A stretch of DNA of 27,393 bases from Spyradosoma sp004558035 (GTDB taxonomy: Bacteria > Verrucomicrobiota > Verrucomicrobiia > Opitutales > UBA953): the NCBI RefSeq assembly GCF_050314555.1, contig NZ_JBNPNH010000012.1:1-27393 (forward strand), given 5' to 3'. Positions 1-7,119 of this stretch are shown here, in pieces. A program made the translations under genes and the position numbers. The notes below the pieces were generated by a model, which searched no databases, was not told the origin of the DNA, and was given only the letters and a program-made list of their open reading frames with translations. Every line of letters begins with the position of its first letter. Position 1 is the first letter of the stretch.

Positions 1-657
1 CCCGAAGAATCGACCGCGACGCGCCCGCTCGCGATCAACGTCCTCGGCGACAACCTCTATTTCCCGACGATCGACTTGACGAAAAACGTCTGCGAGCTGG
101 TCGATTTCTACGGGAACACCGCCGCGACCTACGACTACGCCCCCTTCGGCGCCGTCACGACGGGAACGCCTTCCGGCGCTTCCGTTCCCGCGAACCCGTT
201 CCAATGGTCTTCGGAAGTTTACGACGATGAGTTGGGTCTCGTCTATTACAACTACCGCCACTACTCGCCCGCCGACGGCAGGTGGATTAGCCGCGACCCC
301 ATCGAGGAACAGGGTGGGCTCAACCTTTACACGATCTGTGGAAATCGTGTTTCCACTCTTACGGATTGGCGAGGAGAGATATCATCTTTAAGTGCCTGTT
401 TTAACACCCCTGCTATGTTTCTATGTTGTTTAGAAGCAAAGATTATCACATGGGGCAGTTTGACTGGAAAGTATGCAGGAAAGTCTGGCTCAAAAGAATT
501 GATCAAGATTTTGGAGCGTTGGGGCGGGAAAATCGTGAAAGGAGGAAAAGGCAGTCACACCAAAGTACTGATGCCTAACGGGAAGACTGTTATTGTTCCG
601 GTAAATCCCGCAAATGGAACAGTGAAATCCATTTTGAAAACAGCAACAAGTAAATGA
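1..657 (+). CDS. Rhs-family polymorphic toxin, C-terminal part with HicA-like toxin tip (5' end outside window)
   Basis: The reading frame is open from base 1, so the gene starts upstream of the window; a TTG at 76 is not a real start. Residues before about base 350 are the Rhs core end: the DLTKNVCELVD and YDYAPFG repeats, then the hyperconserved core motif YYNYRHYSPADGRWISRDP followed by NLYTICGN. After this boundary the composition turns AT-richer and a new tip domain begins, as in polymorphic toxins where a fixed shell carries an exchangeable C-terminal toxin. The last ~65 residues match the HicA fold: SGSKELIKILERWGGKI, then the GKGSH motif (His codon 556-558, the catalytic position in HicA mRNA interferases), then GKTVIVPV and GTVKSILKTA. 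Predicted role: contact- or secretion-delivered RNase toxin. The Rhs assignment is firm; HicA is a fold-level call from motif order. The stop overlaps the next start by 4 bp (ATGA), typical of a toxin-immunity pair. Confidence 0.88.
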   Translation, partial: PEESTATRPLAINVLGDNLYFPTIDLTKNVCELVDFYGNTAATYDYAPFGAVTTGTPSGASVPANPFQWSSEVYDDELGLVYYNYRHYSPADGRWISRDPIEEQGGLNLYTICGNRVSTLTDWRGEISSLSACFNTPAMFLCCLEAKIITWGSLTGKYAGKSGSKELIKILERWGGKIVKGGKGSHTKVLMPNGKTVIVPVNPANGTVKSILKTATSK

Positions 658-1178
658 GGCTTTATACAATACAAACAGCAGACTTGCTTCCGATAGAAGA
701 GGACTACTACGCGTCGTTTCAATTTGTCCAGAGAAATCCATTTTCTTGCGACGATATTCCTCTCTATAAGTGGATGTTCGAAAAGTTGTCTTCCCCGCTC
801 AAGAAATCGGGAACGGCGCCCGTTTGGTGTTGGCAGAAATGGAACGACCGTTCCGATGCGCCGGATCTTCGATACGCAGGCCATGCTCCGCGCGGAACAC
901 GCTGCTGCCGAATGGAAATGGAAGTTCCGGAAGAGCATGTTTTGCTTTCGCAATTTGAGATGTGGTGTTGGGTTTTGAACGGATGGAACATCATCAAAAA
1001 TGAAAAGCAGCGAAAGGCTCCGCCATTTTCTTTGGAGGAATCGTGGATGAATATATTTGATCTTGAGTTTGGTTCGGAGTTCATGTGGGGGAAAAAACAG
1101 AATCGTTCTATTCAGGCGATAATTCCATGCATAAAGCCGGAGTGGATTATACGAATGAAAATTTTTATTGCACGGTAA
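654..1178 (+). CDS. DUF3841 family protein, candidate immunity protein for the HicA-like Rhs tip
   Basis: 174 residues, start ATG at 654 inside the stop of the Rhs gene, so probably translationally coupled. The sequence has the DUF3841 pattern as I know it: N-terminal LYTIQT, the aromatic segment PVWCWQKWN, the PDLRYAG box, an acidic EMEVPEEHVLLSQFE stretch and the WCWVLNGW motif. No signal peptide or membrane segment, so cytoplasmic. DUF3841 has no assigned biochemical role that I know of. Its position directly behind a toxin tip is what immunity genes occupy, so the immunity call rests on context. AT-richer than the surrounding chromosome and with only one copy of the GGGAACG word, so likely acquired together with the tip. 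Family call good, function inferred. Confidence 0.75.
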   Translation: MRLYTIQTADLLPIEEDYYASFQFVQRNPFSCDDIPLYKWMFEKLSSPLKKSGTAPVWCWQKWNDRSDAPDLRYAGHAPRGTRCCRMEMEVPEEHVLLSQFEMWCWVLNGWNIIKNEKQRKAPPFSLEESWMNIFDLEFGSEFMWGKKQNRSIQAIIPCIKPEWIIRMKIFIAR

Positions 1179-1179
1179 A

Positions 1180-1392
1180 ATGATCTATCGCGATTTCGAG
1201 AACGATTTTGTAAAAATTGAATCTGCTCAATGTTCAAAAGGAATCTGTCAAATTTCTGGCCCACTTGATTTTTATGCGGAAGCGTATGTTCGAGCACAAT
1301 TATTAGGTTTTAATATGGATGTCGGCATATCAGGAAGCGAATCTGCAGGAGTCAAAACTGTTACCTTTAAAAATCCCATCAATCTCTTATGA
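1180..1392 (+). CDS. small hypothetical protein in the Rhs toxin cassette
   Basis: About 70 residues from ATG 1180, one base after the DUF3841 stop; a TTG at 1168 would add four residues but ATG is preferred. Begins MIYRDFENDFVKIES and contains the segment GPLDFYAEAYVRAQLLGF. No signal peptide, membrane segment or family that I recognise. It sits between two coupled genes and overlaps the next start by 4 bp (ATGA at 1389), so it is part of the same transcription unit. It may be a second immunity protein, the remnant of one whose toxin was displaced, or a fragment. Coding status rests on the tight spacing and low-GC composition matching its neighbours. Confidence 0.5.
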   Translation: MIYRDFENDFVKIESAQCSKGICQISGPLDFYAEAYVRAQLLGFNMDVGISGSESAGVKTVTFKNPINLL

Positions 1393-2015
1393 GAGCCGTC
1401 AATACTGATTCGACCCTTTTCTGCGCAGCAGCAAACGGCTTTTTCGTTCTATGTTCAGGAATCTTTACGAAATTATTTTTTGGAGACTTTATGTTTTCGG
1501 CTTGCTTATATCAATTCATCCTCTCCATTTTTGCAAATGGAATTTGGGGGAGACTTGTTCTGCTCCTTGGAATTCTCTCTCTCTTAAGATCAAGAATTTT
1601 CAAACAAAACCGTGATGATGAGCGCTCGTGGAAATTTTCTCTAAAATTCACGGCTCCATCTCTTTTTCTTCCACCGATTGCTTTCGGTTGTTTATTATGG
1701 ATTTTCCTAGATGATCGCTCTCATGCTTTAATTCTCGCTTCTTTTTTTGCGACAGGAATAGGTTTTGTTTTTGCAGGCTTCGGGATTTTGAGACCTCTTT
1801 CTGTTTCCCCTTTAGTGCGAGAAGACTGCCCATTGTTCGATCCGCCGCTTTTTAAGCGAAATCCCGGCGAGAACATCAGCTCGTGGGAGTTTTTGCCCTC
1901 CGTCTTGCTTCGTAGGCTTAAATCCTTTAAACATATCTGTTCGAGATATTCAATCGGACGAGGCTTATTCAGATTTTTCAAAGAGCTCTTTTCGTCGATA
2001 GGACATCCGCTTTAA
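1389..2015 (+). CDS. small multi-pass membrane protein in the Rhs toxin cassette
   Basis: Up to 208 residues. From ATG 1389 it overlaps the preceding stop by 4 bp; an in-frame ATG at 1491 is preceded by GGAG at 1482-1485 and would give 174 residues, so either start is possible. Hydrophobic segments occur around residues 36-66 (SACLYQFILSIF, LVLLLGILSLL), 90-107 (FLPPIAFGCLLWIF) and 112-134 (ALILASFFATGIGFVFAGF), followed by a basic C-terminal tail of about 75 residues. No family recognised. Its place downstream of a toxin-immunity pair suggests an additional, membrane-type immunity protein or cargo for a lost tip; this is inference. AT-rich like the two genes before it. The stop TAA shares a base with the ATG of the Rhs fragment at 2015. 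Confidence 0.55.
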   Translation: MRAVNTDSTLFCAAANGFFVLCSGIFTKLFFGDFMFSACLYQFILSIFANGIWGRLVLLLGILSLLRSRIFKQNRDDERSWKFSLKFTAPSLFLPPIAFGCLLWIFLDDRSHALILASFFATGIGFVFAGFGILRPLSVSPLVREDCPLFDPPLFKRNPGENISSWEFLPSVLLRRLKSFKHICSRYSIGRGLFRFFKELFSSIGHPL

Positions 2016-2728
2016 TGTTTAAAAAGTTTTTTATAGCCAGAAGCACGGGAACGAGGCTGTATATGCGTCGTCACGATGCGCTCGGTCGCGCTTCCGCGCG
2101 GACGCAGACGCGCGGGAGCGCCGCCGCGCGCTCGGACGCCTTCGGGTACAACGCGCGCTCGGAGCTGACTTCGACGACGCTCGGTTCCGACGCGTACGCC
2201 TACGCGTTCGACTACGTCGGCAACCGCGGCACGGCGACGGAAAAAGACGCGTCGCTCTCCTACGTGACGAACAATCTGAATCAGTACACGTCCAGGGGAG
2301 AGGCGGCATTCTTGCCGCTTCCCGAAAACCCCTCCGAAAGCGATTCCGAACAAAGCGACAGGAATGTCGCTTCTCCCCTGAATTCTTCTCCGACGTTCTC
2401 TCCGGCCTACGACGCCGACGGGAACGCGACTTTGGTTCAGACTTCCACGGGAACGTGGTCGATCGCCTACAACGGCGAGAACCGTCCGATCCGCTTCGAA
2501 AACGCGGCGACGCAGACCGTCGTCGAGTGCGCCTACGATTCGCAGGGACGCCGCTTCTCCTCGGGTTCCCGCGGAAAAGCGAAAAGAAGCGTTGCGTTCC
2601 CCGTTTCGCGCCGTTTTTTTGAGAGAGCGATGAAGATTTCCAAAAAAGTTGCCGCGTGCCGCGCGGCGTCGGGGGCCGTTCCCGCGCGGGCGGGGCGGGG
2701 ATCCGGTTTTTCGCGGAGCCGCCGATGA
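2015..2728 (+). pseudogene. Rhs repeat fragment, truncated at both ends and interrupted by a REP-like element
   Basis: An open frame starts at ATG 2015, but only roughly 2060-2565 looks Rhs-like: HDALGRASARTQTRG, DAFGYNARSELTSTTLGSDA, AFDYVGNRGTATEKD, YVTNNLNQYTS, then SPAYDADGNATLVQTSTG, NGENRPIRFENAATQTVV and YDSQGRRF. It ends just before the part that begins the first Rhs copy in this window and has no core (no YYNYRHY...GRW motif) and no toxin tip. After about 2565 the frame runs into unrelated Arg/Ala-rich sequence and stops at 2728, overlapping the start of the next gene. Bases 2293-2380 are an inserted palindrome pair kept in frame. GC content and the GGGAACG word return here. Best read as the decayed remnant of a second Rhs gene left by cassette exchange. 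Confidence 0.75.
2293..2380. repeat. REP-like palindrome pair (BIME-like) inside the Rhs fragment
   Basis: Two hairpins in opposite orientation with a 9-bp outer inverted repeat (CAGGGGAGA at 2293-2301, TCTCCCCTG at 2372-2380). Hairpin 1 is 2303-2318 (stem GCGGCA, loop TTCT); hairpin 2 is 2354-2371 (stem AGCGACA, loop GGAA). Read on the proper strand both are stem, CARGAATG centre, stem, then a TCTCCCC tail. A third copy of the pattern lies at 27003-27020. The 88-bp element does not break the frame of the host Rhs fragment. Confidence 0.75.
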
Positions 2729-3648
2729 TCCGTTTCGGCAGGGAGTCGCGTTTTCTCCTGGCGGGCGTCTGTCTCGCGGGGCTCGTCGCGTGGAGTTTTT
2801 TCGGGCAGTGCGAGGCGCTGTTTCTGCGCGAATCGCGTCTGGCGGCGGTTTTCGGCGGGAGCGCGTCCTTCGGGGACGTCGTTTCCTCGGAACTCCCGCT
2901 TTTCGGGCTGTGGATCGCGGCGGGCGTCGCGTCTGCGGCGGCGTTCGGGGCGGCGCTGCTGAATTCCCGCGAGGACGCGCGGCTGGGCGCCGCGGCTTCG
3001 GCCGCCGCGCGCGCGGCGGAGGAGTCCTGCGCCCGCGCGGAAGCGTGTCTCGGGGCGCGCGGGGCTTCTTCTCCGGATTCCCGGGAGACGCTTGCCGCGC
3101 TGCGTGAGGCGAACGCCCGCGCGGAGCTGGGGGCGGAAAACGCGCTGCTCTTCTTTCGCGTCCGCGAGTGCCGCGCCGCGGCGAGGGCGCGCCGGTTTTC
3201 GGTCGAGCGTCTCGCCGAATGCGTTTCGAGCCGCGCGTTCGCGCGTCTGGCGGCTTCGGGAATCGATTCGGAGCTGGACGTCGCGCCGGATCTCCGCGGG
3301 GCGGAGGCGGAGACGTCTCCGGGCTTCATCGAGCTGATCGCGCTCAATTTCGCGGACGTCGCGTCGCGCGGCGCGTCCGACGGGCTTTTCCGCGTCTCGC
3401 TGCGCCGCGAGGGCGGGGCGCTGCGCTTCGATTTTTCGGACGAGGACGGCGGGCTTTTCGCGGAAGCGCGGGCGCGTTTCGTCGCTTCGGATTCGCGTCT
3501 TCCCGACGCGGAGGCGGAAATCCCGGAGCTCGGTTTCGCGGCGGCGCGGGCGTTCGCGCGGGAGCTCGGCGGTTCTCTGGAGCTTGAGGAGGAATCCGCC
3601 GGCGCGGGCGTCGTCTTTTCACTGCGTCTTCCCTGTCTTGTACGATGA
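2725..3648 (+). CDS. membrane protein with degenerate histidine-kinase-like ATPase domain
   Basis: Start ATG 2725 chosen because GGAG lies about 6 bases upstream and the N-terminus then reads as a membrane anchor. Two hydrophobic segments (about residues 9-25, LLAGVCLAGLVAWSFF, and 57-80, FGLWIAAGVASAAAFGAALL) precede an Ala/Arg/Glu-rich helical stretch. The C-terminal ~110 residues follow the order of a HATPase domain but with decayed motifs: LIALNFADVAS where the N-box (LxxNLxxNA) belongs, FDFSDEDGGLF in place of the DxGxG box, and LGFAAARAFARELGG like the G2 region. There is no His-containing H-box. Likely a kinase-like partner or pseudokinase for the next gene, which it overlaps by 4 bp (ATGA at 3645). 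The catalytic loss is read by eye; the partner role is inferred from gene order. Confidence 0.7.
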   Translation: MIRFGRESRFLLAGVCLAGLVAWSFFGQCEALFLRESRLAAVFGGSASFGDVVSSELPLFGLWIAAGVASAAAFGAALLNSREDARLGAAASAAARAAEESCARAEACLGARGASSPDSRETLAALREANARAELGAENALLFFRVRECRAAARARRFSVERLAECVSSRAFARLAASGIDSELDVAPDLRGAEAETSPGFIELIALNFADVASRGASDGLFRVSLRREGGALRFDFSDEDGGLFAEARARFVASDSRLPDAEAEIPELGFAAARAFARELGGSLELEEESAGAGVVFSLRLPCLVR

Positions 3649-5168
3649 AGCGCGTTTTCGAGAGAGGTCTTTTCCGCGAAGCCGCGTGGGCGTGCGCGTT
3701 CGCGGCGGTCGCGTCGGCGACTTTGTGGGGAGCGTTCCGTCTCGGCGAAGACGTTTTTTCCGCGCGCGTTCCCGACGTCCGCGCCGCCTTCGAGGCGCGC
3801 CGCGAAGCCTGCGCGCGGGAGCTGAAGCGCGTCTGGCGCGAGGCGCTTTCGGAGCTCGACGCCGGCGGGGATCCCGCGCTTTTCCGCGGCGCGACGCTCG
3901 CCGCGTGCGTCGTCCGTGAGCCGGCGGGAACGCGCGCGCCGCAGATCGAGTCCGAAACGGGAGACGCCGCCGCGCTGCGGGCGCTGCTGCCGCGCGCGCT
4001 GGCGCGGGAACGGGAACGCCTTTCTCCGGACGCGCCGGCGCGGTTCCGCCCGCTCCTGCTCGCGCACGTTTCCGAGGACGGCGGGGCGGCGGGGAAAATC
4101 CGCCACGCGCTTTTTCTGGTGCGGCGCGTCGGCGTTTCGGGCGAGGACGGATTTTCGGTGCGGCTGCTCGACGTTCCCGCGCTGGACCGCGCGCTTTCGC
4201 GGAGCCTTCGGGGCGTCTCGCCGTCGGCGCACGTCGCGTTCGCCGCGCCGCGCGGGCCGCTGAAGGTCGAGGGCGGGGAAATCTACGAAGCTTACGCGCC
4301 GTGGCGCCTGCCCGATCCCGCGCGCGAGAATCTGGAAGGGTATCCCGTGCGGCTGAGCGCGGCGTTTTACGTCGCGGAGGGCGCGCCCGCGGCGTCGTGG
4401 AAGGCGCTGATCTTTCCGGCGGGGATCGCGGCGTTTTTCGTCTTCGCGTACGTGCTTTGGAGACGGCGCGCGCTGCGGCGTCGCCGGTTTTTCGTCGAGG
4501 CGCTTTCGCACGAGCTGCGGGCGCCGCTGCTGCGGGAACGGCTGCTTTTGGACGCGTTCGAGGAAACGCCCGAAAGCGACGCCGGGACGCGGCGCCGTCT
4601 GCTGCGCGAGCTTGCGGAGAACCGCGCGACGATACGGCGCGTCGCGGAAAACGCGGGGCGGATCGCGCGTTTCGGACGCGCCTCCGCGGGCGGCGCGCGG
4701 CGGGAACGGCTGAGCGTCGGCGAGCTCGCGGAACGCGTCTGCGCCCGCGCGCGGGAACGGCTCGCCGAGAGCGGAGTGCGCGCGCGTCTGCGCGTCGAGC
4801 CGGAGCTGCGGGAACGCCGCGTCCGCGCGGACGCCGAGGCAATCGGGCAGATTCTCTTCAATCTCGCGGACAACGCCGCGAAGTACGCGCCCGGCGCCGC
4901 CGCGGAAATCGAGTTCTCCCGCCGCGGGAACGCGCTCGAAATCCGTTTCGCGGACGACGGCCCCGGGCTGCCCGCGGAGGCGCGCGCGCGGATTTTTTCC
5001 GAGTTCGTCCGCGGCGGAGACGTTCCCGCGGAAACGCCCGGCTCCGGCATGGGACTGGCGGTGGCGCGCCGTCTGGCCCGGGAGCAGGGCGGGGAGCTCG
5101 TCGCGGAAGATTCTTGTTCCGCCGGCGCGGCGTTTCGGCTTAGAATCCCGCTTCGGAGATTTTTATGA
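3645..5168 (+). CDS. two-component sensor histidine kinase
   Basis: 507 residues. An N-terminal membrane segment (about 10-26) and a second one (about 252-271, ALIFPAGIAAFFVFAYVLW) flank a ~225-residue sensor region, presumably periplasmic, with no recognised sensor fold. Then a HisKA dimerisation helix with the phospho-acceptor His at about residue 289 (EALSHELRAPL) and an intact HATPase domain: N-box LADNAAKYAPG (Asn ~410), FADDGPGLPAEARARIFSEF, and the GSGMGLAVARRLA G2 box. It autophosphorylates and passes phosphate to the regulator encoded next. It overlaps the gene before (ATGA) and the gene after (ATGA at 5165), so the three are surely one operon. The stimulus cannot be read from the sequence. 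Confidence 0.93.
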   Translation: MKRVFERGLFREAAWACAFAAVASATLWGAFRLGEDVFSARVPDVRAAFEARREACARELKRVWREALSELDAGGDPALFRGATLAACVVREPAGTRAPQIESETGDAAALRALLPRALARERERLSPDAPARFRPLLLAHVSEDGGAAGKIRHALFLVRRVGVSGEDGFSVRLLDVPALDRALSRSLRGVSPSAHVAFAAPRGPLKVEGGEIYEAYAPWRLPDPARENLEGYPVRLSAAFYVAEGAPAASWKALIFPAGIAAFFVFAYVLWRRRALRRRRFFVEALSHELRAPLLRERLLLDAFEETPESDAGTRRRLLRELAENRATIRRVAENAGRIARFGRASAGGARRERLSVGELAERVCARARERLAESGVRARLRVEPELRERRVRADAEAIGQILFNLADNAAKYAPGAAAEIEFSRRGNALEIRFADDGPGLPAEARARIFSEFVRGGDVPAETPGSGMGLAVARRLAREQGGELVAEDSCSAGAAFRLRIPLRRFL

Positions 5169-5899
5169 AAGAAAGCGCGCGCGTTCCCGTTTTGCTGCTG
5201 CTCGAAGACGACCTCGGGCTGCGGGAGCGTCTCGCGAAAAAACTCGCCGCGGAGGGCTTCGGCGTCGAAGAGGCGGGAGACGTCGCGGAAGCGCGCTATC
5301 TGCTGGGCGTGCGCGGGTTCGACGCGCTGGTGACGGACGTCATGCTGCCCGACGGGAACGGAATCGAGCTGCTGCGGGAAATCCGCGGGCGCGACGCGGC
5401 TTTTCCCGTGATCGTGCTCACGGCGTTCGGCGGAGTCGAAGGCTGCCTGCGCGGCTTCGGGCACGGAGCGGACGATTACGTCCTCAAGCCCGTCGACGCG
5501 CGCGAGCTCGCCGCCCGCGTGCGCAACGCGCTGCGCCGGATTCGGCGTGCGCCCGAAGTTCCCGTGCTGGCGGAAAGCGGGGCGGACGCGCCCGTGCTGC
5601 GGCTCGAGGACGGCGGCGTCTTCGACCTGCGCGCGCGGGAATACCGCCGCGGGGCGGCGCGGGCGGCGCTTTCGACGCGGGAATGCGCGCTGCTGCGCTG
5701 TCTCGCGGAGCGCCGCGGCGGCGTCGTTTCGGAGGCGGAACTCCTCGTGCGCGTCTGGCGGAAGGACGCCCGCGAGGCGGATTCCGCGCGCGTCCGTTCG
5801 CTCGTCTCACGTCTGCGCAGGAAGGTCGGCGGCGACGCCGGAATCCGCGCGGTTTACGGTCAGGGCTACGCGCTGAAGGCGGAAGACTTGGCTTCTTAA
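5165..5899 (+). CDS. OmpR/PhoB-type response regulator transcription factor
   Basis: 244 residues. Receiver domain at about 8-125: acidic pair in LLLEDDLGL, phospho-acceptor Asp58 in LVTDVMLPDGNG, Thr in VLTAFGG and the conserved Lys in DDYVLKPVDA. C-terminal winged-helix DNA-binding domain at about 150-242 with LSTRECALLRCLAERRGG, SEAELLVRVW, the recognition-helix segment VRSLVSRLRRKVG and YGQGYAL. GGAG lies 7 bases before the ATG, one of the few clear Shine-Dalgarno sites in the window; the start also overlaps the kinase stop. Cognate regulator of the kinase at 3645. Target genes are not visible here. Followed by heptad repeats and a strong stem-loop. Confidence 0.94.
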   Translation: MKESARVPVLLLLEDDLGLRERLAKKLAAEGFGVEEAGDVAEARYLLGVRGFDALVTDVMLPDGNGIELLREIRGRDAAFPVIVLTAFGGVEGCLRGFGHGADDYVLKPVDARELAARVRNALRRIRRAPEVPVLAESGADAPVLRLEDGGVFDLRAREYRRGAARAALSTRECALLRCLAERRGGVVSEAELLVRVWRKDAREADSARVRSLVSRLRRKVGGDAGIRAVYGQGYALKAEDLAS

Positions 5900-5918
5900 A
5901 GCTTAGAGGTTAGAGGTG
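5895..5918. repeat. short heptad repeat (TTAAAGC/TTAGAGG type)
   Basis: Runs straight after the response-regulator stop as CTTAAAGCTTAGAGGTTAGAG, the same degenerate 7-bp word found at 24048-24120 and 27245-27280. Confidence 0.5.
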
Positions 5919-5919
5919 A

Positions 5920-5964
5920 GAACGCAAAGGAGGGCGACCGGGACGGCCGCCCTCCTTTGCGTTC
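5920..5964. terminator. bidirectional terminator-like stem-loop between convergent genes
   Basis: A perfect 17-bp inverted repeat: GAACGCAAAGGAGGGCG at 5920-5936 and its complement at 5948-5964, with a small inner CCG/CGG stem in the loop. It lies between the convergent response-regulator stop (5899) and the thioredoxin-like stop (5976). There is no U-tract, so it may stop transcription weakly or act as an mRNA 3' barrier. Its outer bases are the GAACGC/GCGTTC half of the iterated genome word. Confidence 0.7.
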
Positions 5965-5975
5965 CCGCGGGGCGC

Positions 5976-7010
5976 TCAGTCTTCGAAGATCGGCGCGGCG
6001 GGTTTTTCGTCGGCGCGCGAGGCGGCGTCGAGTTCGTCCGCGACGTCGAGCTGCATCTTCACCTGCGCGAAGAGCTTTTCGAGCAGGCCCTTGACTTCGC
6101 CGTGCTTGGTGGCGTCCGCGGTCTTCTTCAGCTCTTCCGCGATCGCCTTGAGCTCGGCGTAGCGCGTCTTGACGATTTCGCCGAAGATCTTTTTCCCGAG
6201 ATTCGGGTTCTTGCGGTCTTCGGGGCTCATTTCCTTGTATTTCGCCTGGGCTTCCTTGTAGAGCTCGGAAAAGATCTCGTCGCATTTTTTCGAGAGCGGG
6301 AAATAGACCGTGAAGAGCGGGTAGCCGTCGCGCAGCCCCTTGCTTCCGTCGGGATCGAAGTTGAGGACTTCGCGGACGAGCGTCGCGTTCCGCCCCTGTT
6401 CTTCCGCGTTCATGAAGCGCACCACGGCGTCGATTTTCCGGACGCGTTCTTCCGTTCCCGGCTTCAGCGCTTCGATTTCCTTTTTCAGCGCGGCGAGCTT
6501 GCGGGCGTCTTCGAGCAGGACTTCGAGATGGGCGACGTAAAGCTCCGCGCCGCCGCGGCGGTAGCCTGTCTTGGCGAGCTCGGCGCCCTCGGCGTCCAGA
6601 ATCAGCACGGTCGGGAAGCCGCGGATTCCGTAGCGTTCGACCAGATCGGCGTTCTGTTTCGCCGTCGCGGGCGAAACCAGCTTCTTGTTCTGCGGAGAGT
6701 CGATGAAGACGAGCACGAACTTGTCCTTCACGCCGTTCAGGAATTCTTTTTTGGAAAGGACTTCCTTTTCGAGGCGGATGCACCAGCCGCACCAGTCCGA
6801 GCCGGTGAAGTCCACGAAAAGCAGCTTGTTTTCCGCGGCGGCGAGTTTTTTGGCGGCTTCGAAATCGTCGAGCCAGCCGGCGGGCGTGGACGTCGCGCGC
6901 GCGGTTTTTTCGGCGGCGGCTTCGGGCGCGGCGGCGGTTTGAGCGGAGGCGCACAGCGCCGTTCCCGCGAAAAGGCTCCCTGCGAGGAGCGAGAAAAGGA
7001 TTTTCTTCAT
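5976..7010 (-). CDS. exported thioredoxin-like protein with WCGWC active site
   Basis: 344 residues from ATG 7010, chosen because it opens directly on a signal peptide (MKKILFSLLAGSLFAGTALCASA); the ATG at 7076 would add a charged tail before it. Thioredoxin-fold domain at about 45-175: KLLFVDFTGSDWCGWCIRLE with Cys74 and Cys77, VLVFIDSPQN, and YGIRGFPTVLILDAEG with the cis-Pro loop. The Trp-Cys-x-x-Cys active site fits a periplasmic thiol-disulfide reductase or oxidase of the Thioredoxin_7/DsbD-tail type. The C-terminal ~170 residues are Lys/Glu-rich and helical, with no family recognised. No Shine-Dalgarno site is seen before the start. Substrate unknown. Confidence 0.88.
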   Translation of the reverse strand: MKKILFSLLAGSLFAGTALCASAQTAAAPEAAAEKTARATSTPAGWLDDFEAAKKLAAAENKLLFVDFTGSDWCGWCIRLEKEVLSKKEFLNGVKDKFVLVFIDSPQNKKLVSPATAKQNADLVERYGIRGFPTVLILDAEGAELAKTGYRRGGAELYVAHLEVLLEDARKLAALKKEIEALKPGTEERVRKIDAVVRFMNAEEQGRNATLVREVLNFDPDGSKGLRDGYPLFTVYFPLSKKCDEIFSELYKEAQAKYKEMSPEDRKNPNLGKKIFGEIVKTRYAELKAIAEELKKTADATKHGEVKGLLEKLFAQVKMQLDVADELDAASRADEKPAAPIFED

Positions 7011-7088
7011 TTGGAGGAGAATCTGATTTTTTGTTTCGGGAAAGAAAAAGCGTTCCCGCGGAAGGGTTTCGTTCATCGGCTTCCGCGG

Positions 7089-7112
7089 GAACGCTCTTCG
7101 CTTCGGGCGTTC
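7089..7112 (-). terminator. short stem-loop after purH made of two inverted genome words
   Basis: GAACGC (7089-7094) pairs with GCGTTC (7107-7112), 8 bases beyond the purH stop. Weak stem without a U-tract. Listed because the same arrangement recurs after other genes in the window. Confidence 0.35.
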
Positions 7113-7119
7113 GTCGGTC

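Noticed and set aside
2031..4511. An 826-codon open frame on the minus strand opposite the kinase genes
   Set aside because: Arg/Ala/Pro/Ser-rich with no motif or domain; it is the GC-driven shadow of the clearly coding plus-strand genes.
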